Counted from the first letter of the stretch, positions 43,278 through 52,924 are shown. The stretch: 64,000 nt of DNA from Bacillus_CJ salitolerans (GCF_042680805.1 NZ_JBHUEM010000009.1:1-64000); one strand, 5' to 3'. Translations and numbers: made by a program. The notes: a model not told the origin generated them from the sequence alone.

Positions 43278-43316
43278 TATTAACCTTGTTTTAATCAATT
43301 GTAAAGGTTTTGTAAA
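43278..43316 (-). promoter_or_regulatory. PhoP box (four 11-bp-phased repeats) upstream of pstS
   Basis: On the minus strand: TTTACA, TTTACA, TTAAAA and TTAATA, with starts exactly 11 bases apart (plus-strand left edges at 43278, 43289, 43300 and 43311). This is the TT(A/T)ACA-N5 pattern bound by phosphorylated PhoP. TATTCT and TAATAC downstream are candidate -10 elements. Confidence 0.9.
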
Positions 43317-43410
43317 TTCATGCTGAAAAATGTATTTTATTGCTATAGATTACCTTTATTATGGCTAAACATATACGATTAATACTAACCACTTTTCTTA
43401 AATTAGCAGA

Positions 43411-45474
43411 TTATCTAGCTTTACGTGCTTTTAATTCAAAGTATGTGTCTAAGATTCTCTCTCCTATTTCCTTATTTATATTATTTTCATTGTCTTTGGA
43501 ATGAGCCCATGGAACGACAACAGCAAATGCAATTTCTGGTTGATGAAAAGGAGCATAACCAACAAGCGTTAAATTATAGGTGCTTGAGCCATGTTTTTCT
43601 TTATTCTGTCCCCAATATACAGCCTGGGCTGTCCCTGTTTTGCCTGCTGGTTTATAAAATTTGTCTTTGAAAAAATTTGCTGCTGTCCCCCCCCTTTCTT
43701 GCATAACTTGTCTAAATCCCTCTTGAACCCGGTCAATATGTTTTTGATCCATATCAATACGATTCATTACTTCAGGCTGTATAGAATGAACGATTTGACT
43801 AGCTTGATTTTCGTCCATACTTGGATTTACAATTTCCTTAACCAAATGAGGCTTCATCCTAAATCCATCATTCGCAATAGTAGATACATATTGAGCCAAT
43901 TGCATTGGGGTATAAGTATCATATTGACCTATTGCTAAATCAAGAATAAAGCCGGTTCGATTACTAACTCCTGTATATCCTGTAAACTCATTCGGTAAAT
44001 CGATACCCGTTTTAACACCTAGCCCAAATTGGCTAAAGTAATTGCGCATTTTCTCAAACGTACCATCCTTTAGAACAAGTGCCATATTAGGATGATAATA
44101 AGCACCTCCTAGAAGCATCGCTATTTTAAACATATAAACATTGGATGATCTCTTTAATGCGGTTAGATCACTTACTCTCCCCATGTTTACATAGGATGCC
44201 TTAGTAGGTGTTGCTTTTAGCCTAATTGGTTCATCGACCATTACAGTACCTGGATGTATAACACCTGTTTCATACCCAGTTAACACCGTTGCTCCCTTTA
44301 TAGCAGAGCCCATTTCATATCCTGTCGTTATATTTCCTAATGCGTAGTCAGACATCTCATATTTTCCTGATTGCTTCTTCTTTATTTGCTTACCTGCCAT
44401 AGTTAGAATTTCACCAGTACTAGGATCCATCATCACAACGAATGCACTCTCTAATAGTTCAGTTCCTCTTAGCCTTTTCGCTTTAAGTAATTCCTCCTCT
44501 ATTATTTTTTCCACAGCTAGTTGAAGATCCATATCAATTGTTAGCACGACATCACTCCCTTGCTGTCCTTCTGAGATAACCAGAGTATTGAGCAAATGGC
44601 CTGTCTTGTCTGTAACGTTTTGTATTTTCTTTTTTTGTCCCCTAAGAACATCCTCATACTGCTGTTCTATGTAACTTTTTCCTACTCGATCATTTAAGGC
44701 GTAATCTCGTGCTAAATAAAAGTCTAAATTTTCCCTAGGTATTCCCTCATCCGAGCTAGTGGTGGATCCAAGCACGGACTTTAAAGTATCACCAAACACA
44801 TACTCCCTTAACCAGTCTGTCGTGATATCCACGCCAGGCAGAACAGATAAATGCTCACTCACAATTGAGAGTTCTTCTTTAGTGACCCCTTCCTTTTTGA
44901 TGATTTGTGGGATTAGCGCATACCCTTTATCAAATTCTCGTTTTATTGCGGCCACTTCCATATCTTTTTCGGAAAGAGCTGCTAGATCCTCCTCTGTTAT
45001 CCTGTTTAAAAGTTCCTTATAAAGAGCTCGATCATCAAAACCTTGTACTCGTAATTGTTTTTTTTCTTCATTTGATATTTTTTTTTCTGCTAATTCAGGT
45101 TTTGTTAAGATCCAATAATCCTTTAAATCAGGAACGGTTAGATCAGTTGTATCTTTTTCAATGATGTCAGCAAGTCTATTTGCAATTTCAAGCTTTGCGC
45201 TCACACTTATTCCCTTCATTGCCGTATAGGTGATCGCATGAACTGGAAGGTTATCAACCATAACTCTTTGATGGCGGTCAAGTATCTTGCCTCGAGGTAC
45301 AGGTGTATGAACTGTTACATTGTCTGTACGTTCTATTTCTTTTTTATAGTTTTCACCATAGACAATTTGAACAACACCTAGCCTAAGTATTAAGCATGAG
45401 AACAGTAAAAAGACAATGAAGAATAAGATATTAAGCCTTAATGGAATTGGATTCTTTTTCTTTTTGTTTTTCAT
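43411..45474 (-). CDS. pbpA: class B penicillin-binding protein 2 (PbpA type)
   Basis: A 687-residue monofunctional transpeptidase: N-terminal anchor (ILFFIVFLLFSCLILRLG), PBP dimerisation domain (ITYTAMKGIS ..., RGKILDRHQR), and a transpeptidase domain with the active-site SxxK in MGSAIKGATV, SxN in KRSSNVYMF and KTGTAQ. It cross-links peptidoglycan and by synteny equals PbpA (PBP2a), involved in rod-shape growth. The start at 45474 has AAGGTGA 5 bases upstream. No clear terminator follows. Confidence 0.93.
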   Translation of the reverse strand: MKNKKKKNPIPLRLNILFFIVFLLFSCLILRLGVVQIVYGENYKKEIERTDNVTVHTPVPRGKILDRHQRVMVDNLPVHAITYTAMKGISVSAKLEIANRLADIIEKDTTDLTVPDLKDYWILTKPELAEKKISNEEKKQLRVQGFDDRALYKELLNRITEEDLAALSEKDMEVAAIKREFDKGYALIPQIIKKEGVTKEELSIVSEHLSVLPGVDITTDWLREYVFGDTLKSVLGSTTSSDEGIPRENLDFYLARDYALNDRVGKSYIEQQYEDVLRGQKKKIQNVTDKTGHLLNTLVISEGQQGSDVVLTIDMDLQLAVEKIIEEELLKAKRLRGTELLESAFVVMMDPSTGEILTMAGKQIKKKQSGKYEMSDYALGNITTGYEMGSAIKGATVLTGYETGVIHPGTVMVDEPIRLKATPTKASYVNMGRVSDLTALKRSSNVYMFKIAMLLGGAYYHPNMALVLKDGTFEKMRNYFSQFGLGVKTGIDLPNEFTGYTGVSNRTGFILDLAIGQYDTYTPMQLAQYVSTIANDGFRMKPHLVKEIVNPSMDENQASQIVHSIQPEVMNRIDMDQKHIDRVQEGFRQVMQERGGTAANFFKDKFYKPAGKTGTAQAVYWGQNKEKHGSSTYNLTLVGYAPFHQPEIAFAVVVPWAHSKDNENNINKEIGERILDTYFELKARKAR

Positions 45475-45577
45475 GATCGTCACCTTGCTTTATATTAATC
45501 TTGCTTCTTACCCAAAAAAAAGAGATACCCCATGGTAGTCCCCTTTTTTCAAGCAACAATTAATCGTGAAATGGTGA

Positions 45578-46867
45578 TTAAACAGTTGAGCCTCCCTCTC
45601 CATCGTTAAGCTTCCTTTGAGAGATTGTAGATGAATAGGCAGAATGATTTCGTTCCTTTGGATCAATATATACATGTCTAACAAAGAAATAAATGACAGC
45701 ATGGCCAGCCCCGAGAATCATTAACAAAATCGGGATACTCTTTTTCTCATCAAAAAACGTGATGGAAAATAAAAACAACAAAATAGATACAACCCTCCCA
45801 CTATTTATAAAGAGTTCTCTTACAACAATGTATTCGATTCTCATCTTAGCTGCATTCCAGCCTTGTCCTATAACATCATAAGTTAACGACATATACGGTA
45901 CTAAGAGCAATGGATAGGCAATTGCTATGACAATTGCATAAATAATCAAACGTGAGTAAGTTAGGTCAAACACAATTAAGAAAATCGCAGCATATAAGAG
46001 AAAACCTCCTACCATTATTGATTTTTTTCTATATTTTTGTTTGATTAGTCTAGTTGCAATATAGTAACAAACAAAAGCAACTGCGGAGTTAACTAATCCA
46101 AACGTTCCAAGAGCAAGCTCACTATTGGTCGTAATAAACACAAAAACAGAAATGATAAAGATAAATGTTCCTTCACGTAATCCCTGAAAAAAATGTGCTC
46201 TTGTTATCAATTTCCAATTTCTATTGTTCTTTCGTTCCTTGATGATCCGTATAAAATCAAATGTTCCTTTTGCTGGTCTTCTCTTTAGAAAAAGACTTAA
46301 AACAACTGCACCTGAAAAAAGAACTAAGGAAATGGTAAAAATAACAGTATACCCAGTAAACTTTTCCATCCTTGAAATAATAAAACCGGCTAATATCGGA
46401 CCTATCATACCTGCAAAGGAAGATAGTAAACCAAGGAAGCCGTTAAAAAAGTCTCTTGTTTCAGGTTCAGTTATTTCAAACGTTAATACATTAAATGCTA
46501 GCCAATAAAATCCATACCCTACTCCCAATACCCCGCCAAGAAGGATAATAAAATCGGAAGCACGCTCCCCTATAAATAAAACGGTTAAGAAAAATGCTGC
46601 TAAAAATATTACCCCGAGTCTTAGTACAATAACACGATCAATTTTTTTCGCCCATCTTCCAGCCAAAATAAATGTCAACGGTTGAAGTAGTACAATCGAT
46701 AAATTGTATAATCCAATATCTGAGAATTCACCAGACTGTTTCCATAAGTAAACATTCACGAATGTATTTGATAGTGCAATACTTAAGGAGTATAAACCAC
46801 CAATAAAAAGTAGAAAAATTAAGTCTTTATTTACCTCTACATCACCTATAATTTTTTTTATTTTCAT
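45578..46867 (-). CDS. yqgE: MFS transporter YqgE
   Basis: A 429-residue major facilitator with about 12 membrane helices (LIFLLFIGGLYSLSIALSNTF, IVLLQPLTFILAGRWAKKIDRVIVLRLG ...). The cytoplasmic loop 2 motif AGRWAKKIDRVIVLR resembles motif A of the superfamily. Position between pbpA and the region upstream of sodA matches B. subtilis YqgE. Substrate unknown. ATG behind GGGGAGAAAGGAT. Confidence 0.88.
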   Translation of the reverse strand: MKIKKIIGDVEVNKDLIFLLFIGGLYSLSIALSNTFVNVYLWKQSGEFSDIGLYNLSIVLLQPLTFILAGRWAKKIDRVIVLRLGVIFLAAFFLTVLFIGERASDFIILLGGVLGVGYGFYWLAFNVLTFEITEPETRDFFNGFLGLLSSFAGMIGPILAGFIISRMEKFTGYTVIFTISLVLFSGAVVLSLFLKRRPAKGTFDFIRIIKERKNNRNWKLITRAHFFQGLREGTFIFIISVFVFITTNSELALGTFGLVNSAVAFVCYYIATRLIKQKYRKKSIMVGGFLLYAAIFLIVFDLTYSRLIIYAIVIAIAYPLLLVPYMSLTYDVIGQGWNAAKMRIEYIVVRELFINSGRVVSILLFLFSITFFDEKKSIPILLMILGAGHAVIYFFVRHVYIDPKERNHSAYSSTISQRKLNDGEGGSTV

Positions 46868-47081
46868 ATCCTTTCTCCCCTTTTTGTCTATCCAATATTT
46901 TTCCTAAAAAGAAGAGAGATATGTAAGGAATCTAAAAATATCCTATACAGTGTTAAAGAGTAACAAATATAGGAAAATTTACAAACACTTAATATTCGTT
47001 TCTCGATTCGTTCCTGTAAAATAAGGTTTAGGTAAAAAGTAATAGTAGGATTAAGGAAAATGGCTGCAGGGAGTAATGTTT

Positions 47082-48050
47082 ATGTTAACCTATATTGGTG
47101 AAATCGCAGAGAACGTACCGAGTGTATTCACTCATTCTATCGGAGCCGATGCACATGCACTTTTTGAAGAAAATCCACATATAGAAGGTATTGTTGTCAT
47201 TAATCTTGAACGCAATCCAGTTGGTCTTATTATGAAATCCATGTTTTATAAAAAGTTAGCTTTGAGATATGGCCTCGATTTATTCATGGGCAGATCCGTT
47301 GAACTAATTATGGACAAAAAACCACTTATTGTTGACTACTATTCTCCTATAACGGATACAAGTAATAATGCCATGAAGAGAGAACAAGAACACCTTTATG
47401 ACTATGTAATCGTGAAGAAAGAAAACCTTTTCTTTGGAATTGTTAGTATCAAAACATTACTTGTAAAATTTGCAGAAATTCAAGTAGAAATTGCTAAATA
47501 CACAAATCCATTATCGGGGCTACCTGGGAATAAGATTATTGAGGAAAATTTATTAAAAATCTTGTATCAAAAGGAATTTAGTGTTCTTTATTTAGACTTA
47601 GATCACTTTAAAACGTTTAATGATACCTACGGCTTTAATAAAGGTGATATATTGCTTCGAGAAACAGCCACCCTTATCTCAAAGACTGTTTTATCTAAAG
47701 CTGACACAGGCACGTTTATAGGCCATATTGGTGGCGATGATTTTATTGTGATATTACATAGTTACGAATTTCAAATTATTTGTGAGGCAATCATCAATCA
47801 GTTTAATGTAATGATCAAGGACATGTATACAGATGAAATATATAAACGAGGATTTGTTCTTGCAAAAAATCGTCTTGGAGTTACGGAGAATATCCCACTT
47901 GTAGCGATTTCGATTGCTGTTGTTACGAATAAAGAAACACAATTTGCGACCATTGATGAATTAAGTCGAGTGGCAGCTGAGATTAAAAAAATTTGTAAAC
48001 AAAATGAGAGTAGCTGTTATTGTTCCAATGTTTGTACGCTCAAAAATTGA
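47082..48050 (+). CDS. diguanylate cyclase-like protein with N-terminal CBS-type region and GGDDF site
   Basis: 322 residues. The N-terminal half (~1-130) looks like a CBS-pair ligand-binding region (IEGIVVINLERNPVGLIMKS ... LFFGIVSIKTLL), followed by NPLSGLPGN and a GGDEF domain: YLDLDHFKTFNDTYGFNKGD and the active-site loop GHIGGDDF (residues 217-221). The substitution of Glu by Asp (GGDDF) may still allow cyclase activity. The RxxD inhibitory site is not seen. GGGAG lies 8 bases before ATG 47082; ATG 47076 is too close to it. No membrane helix. Divergent from yqgE. Confidence 0.82.
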   Translation: MLTYIGEIAENVPSVFTHSIGADAHALFEENPHIEGIVVINLERNPVGLIMKSMFYKKLALRYGLDLFMGRSVELIMDKKPLIVDYYSPITDTSNNAMKREQEHLYDYVIVKKENLFFGIVSIKTLLVKFAEIQVEIAKYTNPLSGLPGNKIIEENLLKILYQKEFSVLYLDLDHFKTFNDTYGFNKGDILLRETATLISKTVLSKADTGTFIGHIGGDDFIVILHSYEFQIICEAIINQFNVMIKDMYTDEIYKRGFVLAKNRLGVTENIPLVAISIAVVTNKETQFATIDELSRVAAEIKKICKQNESSCYCSNVCTLKN

Positions 48051-48060
48051 ACCAATTAGA

Positions 48061-48306
48061 GAACAAAAGACTAAGGGTGCCCCGTTTAGCCTAAGGCAGA
48101 GCAAGTGTTCTGTCATGGAAGAAAGGGTTGTGTTCCCTTTTATTCATGACAGGTTATTTGACCAAGGGAAAAGTGATTTTTCTTTTTCCCTCGAGTAGGA
48201 TGAAATGGCCAAGATCGTTACCATTTCATTTTGGTTGGGTGCTGGAGCTGGATTTAGCGGTAACATCGTAGAAACTAAACACCAGATACTTATAACTTCT
48301 TAACTT
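48061..48306 (+). repeat. dispersed intergenic repeat, copy E
   Basis: Near-identical to copy A over its length: GTGCCCCGTTTAGCCTAAGG at the left, CTGTCATG hairpin 1 with TTCATGACAG, CTCGAGTAGGATGAAATGG with CCATTTCA in hairpin 2 and GGTGCTGGAGCTGGATTTAGC at the right. It starts 10 bases after the GGDDF gene and ends beside the sodA terminator, between convergent genes. Confidence 0.87.
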
Positions 48307-48307
48307 A

Positions 48308-48340
48308 TAAAAAAACCGGTGTACTATGTACACCGGTTTC
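48308..48340 (-). terminator. terminator of sodA
   Basis: AAACCGGTGTAC pairs with GTACACCGGTTT around a 3-base loop, followed by TTTTTTT on the minus strand. Confidence 0.92.
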
Positions 48341-48346
48341 GTTTCA

Positions 48347-48958
48347 TTATTTTGCAGCCGAGTATAATTTAGAAACCTCATCCCAGTTAACTACATTCCA
48401 AAAAGAAGCAATATAGTCAGGACGACGGTTTTGGTAATTTAAATAATAAGCATGCTCCCAAACATCTAATCCAAGAATAGGTGTTTTTCCTTCCATTAAT
48501 GGAGTGTCTTGGTTAGGAGTACTTGTCACTTCAAGTTCGCCATTAGAAACCACTAGCCAAGCCCAACCTGAACCAAAACGAGTTGCAGCAGCTACTCCGA
48601 AAGCTTCCTTAAACTTATCAAAACTTCCAAATTTATTTGTAATTGCTGACGCAAGATCACCAGTTGGCTCACCGCCACCATTTGGTGAAAGAATAGTCCA
48701 GAACAAGCTATGATTTGCGTGTCCACCACCATTGTTTCTTACAGCTGTACGAGCTGCTTCAGGAACAGCATCTAAATTAGCCACTAAATCTTCAATGCTC
48801 TTGCTTAGTAACTCTTCATTTCCTTCCAACGCATTATTTAGATTTGTTACATAAGCATTGTGATGTTTTGTGTGGTGAATATTCATTGTTTCCTTGTCAA
48901 TATGAGGCTCAAGAGCGTCATATGCATATGGTAATTCAGGTAATTCAAACTTTGCCAT
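48347..48958 (-). CDS. sodA: superoxide dismutase, Mn/Fe family
   Basis: 203 residues of the complete Mn/Fe SOD fold. Metal ligands are His in MNIHHTKHHNAYV, His in GGHANHSLFW, and Asp and His in LGLDVWEHAYYLNYQNRRPDYI; GSGWAWLVV is present. B. subtilis SodA is manganese-dependent and this close homolog likely is too. Start behind AAGGGAGG. The leader contains an inverted repeat ATGAACA...TGTTCAT (48994-49012). Confidence 0.96.
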   Translation of the reverse strand: MAKFELPELPYAYDALEPHIDKETMNIHHTKHHNAYVTNLNNALEGNEELLSKSIEDLVANLDAVPEAARTAVRNNGGGHANHSLFWTILSPNGGGEPTGDLASAITNKFGSFDKFKEAFGVAAATRFGSGWAWLVVSNGELEVTSTPNQDTPLMEGKTPILGLDVWEHAYYLNYQNRRPDYIASFWNVVNWDEVSKLYSAAK

Positions 48959-49247
48959 GATAAAATCCTCCCTTAATTATGTAGCATTTTTTTATGAACA
49001 ATGAATGTTCATGGTTTAATTTAACATTACCAAAATAAACTCAGTCTTTCAATTAATACGCTTACTTGCACGTAGCTATTTTACCCGAAAATGAAAGTAA
49101 CAAACATTTATACAAAAAATAATATTTATTTTGTTGTTAAAGTAATGAATACAGTACTATAGTGATGAACAGAATTGTATTCCCTATTCGGAAATATCTC
49201 AATAGGAGATTTAATAAACTCAACCTTTTATTCTCTTTCCATAAACC

Positions 49248-49730
49248 TTATAATACAATGAATAGAAAATGGATGATCATAATGACCTGTACAAAAAATT
49301 TAGCAATCGTGCTGCTTAAAAACCCTATTACTGAGCCTACTCCAACCTTAATCGAGGATATAAAATCCTTTCGTTCAACAATTAACTCAGCTAAAATAGC
49401 ACCAAGAAATGGACCTAGGATAATACCTAAAAACGGTATGACAAATGGCCCAACGAGCAAACCGATCGTACTTCCCCAACCAGCAGCTTTAGAACCACCA
49501 AACTTCTTGATTCCAAAAAGATTTCCAATGTAATCTGCTATAAGTAACAGCGTGATAAACATGCCTTGAATTATCCAAAAGACAATCCCTAATGCTTCAA
49601 ATGTAAAGACAAATCCATATACTAAGTATGCTAAAACAATCAATACTAGGCTTGGTATGATGGGATATACAAGTCCAATGAACGATCCTATAAATAGTAG
49701 AGCTATAATAATCCAATAAATAACTTCCAT
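49248..49730 (-). CDS. yqgC: DUF456 family membrane protein YqgC
   Basis: A 160-residue protein with about four membrane helices and the glycine-rich repeats typical of DUF456 (LVGPFVIPFLGIILGPFLGAILAEL; GVGSVIGFLSSTIAKFF). AAAGAGG precedes the ATG. Position between sodA and yqgB matches B. subtilis. Function unknown. Confidence 0.87.
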   Translation of the reverse strand: MEVIYWIIIALLFIGSFIGLVYPIIPSLVLIVLAYLVYGFVFTFEALGIVFWIIQGMFITLLLIADYIGNLFGIKKFGGSKAAGWGSTIGLLVGPFVIPFLGIILGPFLGAILAELIVERKDFISSIKVGVGSVIGFLSSTIAKFFVQVIMIIHFLFIVL

Positions 49731-49811
49731 TCTTAAATTCCTCTTTTCCTTGTGAAGGTATTACTGAGTAATATACAATAAGGTGACACTTTTTTCTTGG
49801 GGGATTTTAAA

Positions 49812-50579
49812 ATGACAATTTTCAAGCAATATTCAAGAAGTTTATACTCGCCAAAAGATATAGCAAAATTGCGGTTTCAAACGATAGGAAAAACCATTTT
49901 ATATGTATTTCTTTTATCACTTTTATCCATTATTCCCTCGTCGATTTACTCAAGCTATGAGCTTGTTCAAGTAACAAATGATCTTGATGAAATGATCGAA
50001 AAGGCAATACCTGATTTTTCTATCCAAAATGGTGAGTTAGTCTCATCTGTTACTGAGCCTACTACATTCACTCACCAAGACCTTACTATCGTATTTGATC
50101 CTACTGAACAGTCAAGGATTGACTTAAGTTCGTTCAATAAAAGCATTGGATTATTCAAACATGAATTTGCTTATCATTTTGGTACCACAACTCAAACCAT
50201 TCCTTACGATATGCTAGAAAGCATGACTATAAATAAGCTAACCATTCTGTCTTTTGTTCAATCTTTTTTAGCAATTCAACCTATTATCATTGCTCTTATT
50301 ATCCTTGCCTCTTATATTTTGGCAGCTGGAGTTAAATTTATCGAGATTTCTTTACTAGCCCTGATAGGTCTTACCCTTGTAAGAATAGTTCAAAAGCAAC
50401 TACCTTATAGACGCCTTTGGGCAATGAGTGCATACTCCATTACATTACCACTAACATTTCTAACGATCATGGAATTATTAAAAATAACGGTCATCTCCTC
50501 ATATGGAGTTTACTGGCTTGTGTCTATAGTCATGCTTTTCCTTGCTTTAAAAGAAATTCCAGCTAAAAAGATAAAGTAG
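49812..50579 (+). CDS. yqgB: DUF1189 family membrane protein YqgB
   Basis: 255 residues. The N-terminal TIFKQYSRSLYSPKDIAKLRFQ is the DUF1189 signature, followed by a membrane helix, an extracytoplasmic domain (~55-150, IPDFSIQNGELVSS) and three C-terminal helices. ATG 49812 follows GGGGGA; the upstream in-frame TTG at 49797 overlaps that site. MalA-related members are linked to maltodextrin uptake in other Firmicutes, but nothing here supports that. Confidence 0.85.
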   Translation: MTIFKQYSRSLYSPKDIAKLRFQTIGKTILYVFLLSLLSIIPSSIYSSYELVQVTNDLDEMIEKAIPDFSIQNGELVSSVTEPTTFTHQDLTIVFDPTEQSRIDLSSFNKSIGLFKHEFAYHFGTTTQTIPYDMLESMTINKLTILSFVQSFLAIQPIIIALIILASYILAAGVKFIEISLLALIGLTLVRIVQKQLPYRRLWAMSAYSITLPLTFLTIMELLKITVISSYGVYWLVSIVMLFLALKEIPAKKIK

Positions 50580-50584
50580 CCATA

Positions 50585-50633
50585 TGCTGTTAAAGGGCGT
50601 TTCACTTTTCAATCCCTTTAACAGCAATTTTTG
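50585..50633 (+). terminator. terminator of yqgB
   Basis: A 13-bp perfect stem TGCTGTTAAAGGG with its complement, followed by ATTTTTG on the plus strand. It extends into the last codons of the convergent NfeD-like gene. Confidence 0.85.
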
Positions 50634-51234
50634 TTCCATCTACTTTTATTACTTCTATAGTTGTCCCCACCTCTAACCAACTAGCATCAGTGATAGCACT
50701 ATAATGTTTTCCCTCTATATCTATTGTACCCACCGGCCTAAATGGAGTAACCGTTACTCCTTGTTTTCCTACAAGGGATTGGTAGGATGTGTTGATTGAA
50801 TTATACCCTTCTTCTGAAGTTAACCTGTCCTTTAGTGCCATTTTGTTCCACATATCCCTGCTAGGGAACACCTTTAATAGCAGAGGAGCTAGGCTCGCTC
50901 CAATTAATAATCCAAATGCAGAGAGAATCCCATAAACGACAGAAGGTGCAGGAATCACAACAGCTGTGACCATAAGTATTAGACCAATGATGGCTACTGT
51001 ACCATCGTTAATAAATTTCCCATCTATAAAAACAAGAAACAGTCCTATGATATATAAAACGGTTATCCATACGATATTTTCTCCTGATATATGAAAGACA
51101 AAATAAATTGAGACAAGGCCGATTCCAATTAATCCGAAAATTCCTCTCGTTTTAACCAGCATTTCTCCCACAATAAATAATGTCCCTATCAATAGAACAA
51201 AAAAACCAATAGAAGGATATTGTAAAATTTCCAT
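50602..51234 (-). CDS. NfeD-like membrane protein (short form)
   Basis: 210 residues: about five membrane helices, then a soluble OB-fold NfeD C-terminal domain (SLVGKQGVTVTPFRPVGTIDIEGKHYSAI ... IEVIKVDGTKIAVK). It has no ClpP-like serine protease domain, so it is the short NfeD type that usually pairs with a flotillin-type SPFH protein; no such gene is adjacent. Start behind GGAGAGTGGGAGA. It occupies the place of yqgA in B. subtilis. Confidence 0.82.
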   Translation of the reverse strand: MEILQYPSIGFFVLLIGTLFIVGEMLVKTRGIFGLIGIGLVSIYFVFHISGENIVWITVLYIIGLFLVFIDGKFINDGTVAIIGLILMVTAVVIPAPSVVYGILSAFGLLIGASLAPLLLKVFPSRDMWNKMALKDRLTSEEGYNSINTSYQSLVGKQGVTVTPFRPVGTIDIEGKHYSAITDASWLEVGTTIEVIKVDGTKIAVKGIEK

Positions 51235-51402
51235 TCTCCCACTCTCCTACATTTTTTTACTTATATACGATTTAGGTTAACAAAAAGTTTCCTTTTACAA
51301 CTATATTATTTTTGGAATATTTCACTTGGACAAGCATAAGTGTAAGTAAACCCGTTTGAAAGAATCAAACGATTATTAATAAAAGGGGCGATAATAATAA
51401 TA

Positions 51403-51735
51403 ATGAAAAAGTTGACATTATTTCTTATTATTTCATTACTTATATATAGTGTCTATTATGATTTAAAAACAGGAACGTTACCTATTTCAAAAGTAATTGC
51501 TGCTAGTGGGGATAACGAAATAAACACCCACACTCCTATACCTACCGAGCATTTTATAGAAGTCAAAGTAAAGCCTGGTGATACTGTTCTTTCAATACTT
51601 GAACAGCATTTGGAAGGGAATTTACCCGTTTCTATTCCTACTGTTATTATAGATTTTAAGAAGCTCAATGATGAAATGGATCCAGAAAAAATCCAAATTG
51701 GAAAAACATATAAAATTCCCTTATATAAGAAATAA
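51403..51735 (+). CDS. yqfZ: YqfZ-like exported LysM protein
   Basis: 110 residues: N-terminal signal/anchor (KKLTLFLIISLLIYSVYY), then a LysM-like domain, IEVKVKPGDTVLSILEQHL ... LNDEMDPEKIQIGKTYKIPLYKK. The place just upstream of ispG matches B. subtilis YqfZ. It probably binds peptidoglycan. AAAAGGGGCG lies about 13 bases before the ATG, longer spacing than usual. Confidence 0.8.
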   Translation: MKKLTLFLIISLLIYSVYYDLKTGTLPISKVIAASGDNEINTHTPIPTEHFIEVKVKPGDTVLSILEQHLEGNLPVSIPTVIIDFKKLNDEMDPEKIQIGKTYKIPLYKK

Positions 51736-51832
51736 TTAAAAAACTTGTCACGAATTCTTATTGATTGTTACAATATATGTGGTTTCAAATTAAAAGCTTG
51801 GATTAGGTCTTATAGCTAAAAGGAGCGATATA

Positions 51833-52924
51833 ATGGCTGAAATAGTGCATCGTTCAAATACACGCCCTGTCAAAGTCGGTAATTTAACGATAGGTGGTAA
51901 TAATGAAATTGTCATTCAAAGTATGACAACAACAAAAACACATGATGTTGAAGCAACAGTTGCAGAAATAAAACGATTAGAAGAAGCTGGTTGTCAAGTA
52001 GTTCGGGTCGCATGTCCAGACGAACGTGCAGCAAATGCCATCTCCGAAATAAAAAAGAGAATCTCTATTCCACTTGTTGTAGATATTCATTTTGATTATA
52101 AGCTTGCCCTAAAAGCGATTGAAGGCGGAGCAGATAAAATCAGAATAAACCCTGGGAATATTGGACGTAAAGAAAAGGTAGAGGCGGTTGTAAATGCAGC
52201 GAAAGCAAAAGGAATTCCAATTAGGATTGGAGTTAATGCTGGGTCTCTAGAAAAGCGAATCATTGAAAAATACGGCTATCCAACAGCAGATGGAATGGTA
52301 GAAAGTGCTCTTCATCATATCAAAATCCTTGAGGATCTCGATTTTCATGATATCATTGTTTCTATGAAAGCTTCTGATGTTAATTTAGCGATTGAAGCAT
52401 ATGATAAAGCAGCTCGAGCGTTTGATTATCCATTGCATTTAGGGATTACAGAGTCTGGAACATTGTTTGCAGGAACTGTGAAAAGTGCTGCAGGACTTGG
52501 GGCAATTATTAGTAAAGGCATTGGAAATACAGTTCGTGTATCTTTAAGCGCTGATCCAGTTGAAGAAGTAAAGGTTGCAAGGGAGTTATTAAAGTCATTT
52601 GGCTTAGCCGCTAATGCAGCCACGCTCATTTCTTGTCCAACTTGTGGTCGAATTGAGATTGATTTAATTAGTATCGCAAATGAAGTGGAAGAATACATTT
52701 CAAAAATTAAAGCACCTATTAAAGTAGCTGTTTTAGGATGTGCCGTAAATGGACCAGGTGAGGCTAGGGAAGCGGATATAGGTATTGCTGGTGCTCGTGG
52801 AGAAGGTCTTCTGTTCCGACATGGAGAAATTGTTAGGAAAGTTCCAGAAGCAACTATGGTTGAGGAATTAAAGAAGGAAATTGATAAGATAGCCGAAGAA
52901 AAGTTAAAGAGCTTAGCACAGTAA
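51833..52924 (+). CDS. ispG: 4-hydroxy-3-methylbut-2-en-1-yl diphosphate synthase (flavodoxin)
   Basis: A [4Fe-4S] enzyme of the MEP isoprenoid pathway converting MEcPP to HMBPP. 363 residues with IQSMTTTKTHDVEATV, the TIM-barrel stretch INPGNIGRKEKV and cluster Cys in SCPTCGRIEID and GCAVNGPGEAREADIG. AAAGGAGCG precedes the ATG. The next enzyme, ispH, is also in this window at 60.3 kb. Confidence 0.97.
   Translation: MAEIVHRSNTRPVKVGNLTIGGNNEIVIQSMTTTKTHDVEATVAEIKRLEEAGCQVVRVACPDERAANAISEIKKRISIPLVVDIHFDYKLALKAIEGGADKIRINPGNIGRKEKVEAVVNAAKAKGIPIRIGVNAGSLEKRIIEKYGYPTADGMVESALHHIKILEDLDFHDIIVSMKASDVNLAIEAYDKAARAFDYPLHLGITESGTLFAGTVKSAAGLGAIISKGIGNTVRVSLSADPVEEVKVARELLKSFGLAANAATLISCPTCGRIEIDLISIANEVEEYISKIKAPIKVAVLGCAVNGPGEAREADIGIAGARGEGLLFRHGEIVRKVPEATMVEELKKEIDKIAEEKLKSLAQ

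Noticed and set aside
48994..49012. LexA-type operator in the sodA leader
   Set aside because: The inverted repeat GAAC...GTTC has a 7-base gap rather than the 4-base gap of the Bacillus LexA site; left only as an unexplained palindrome.
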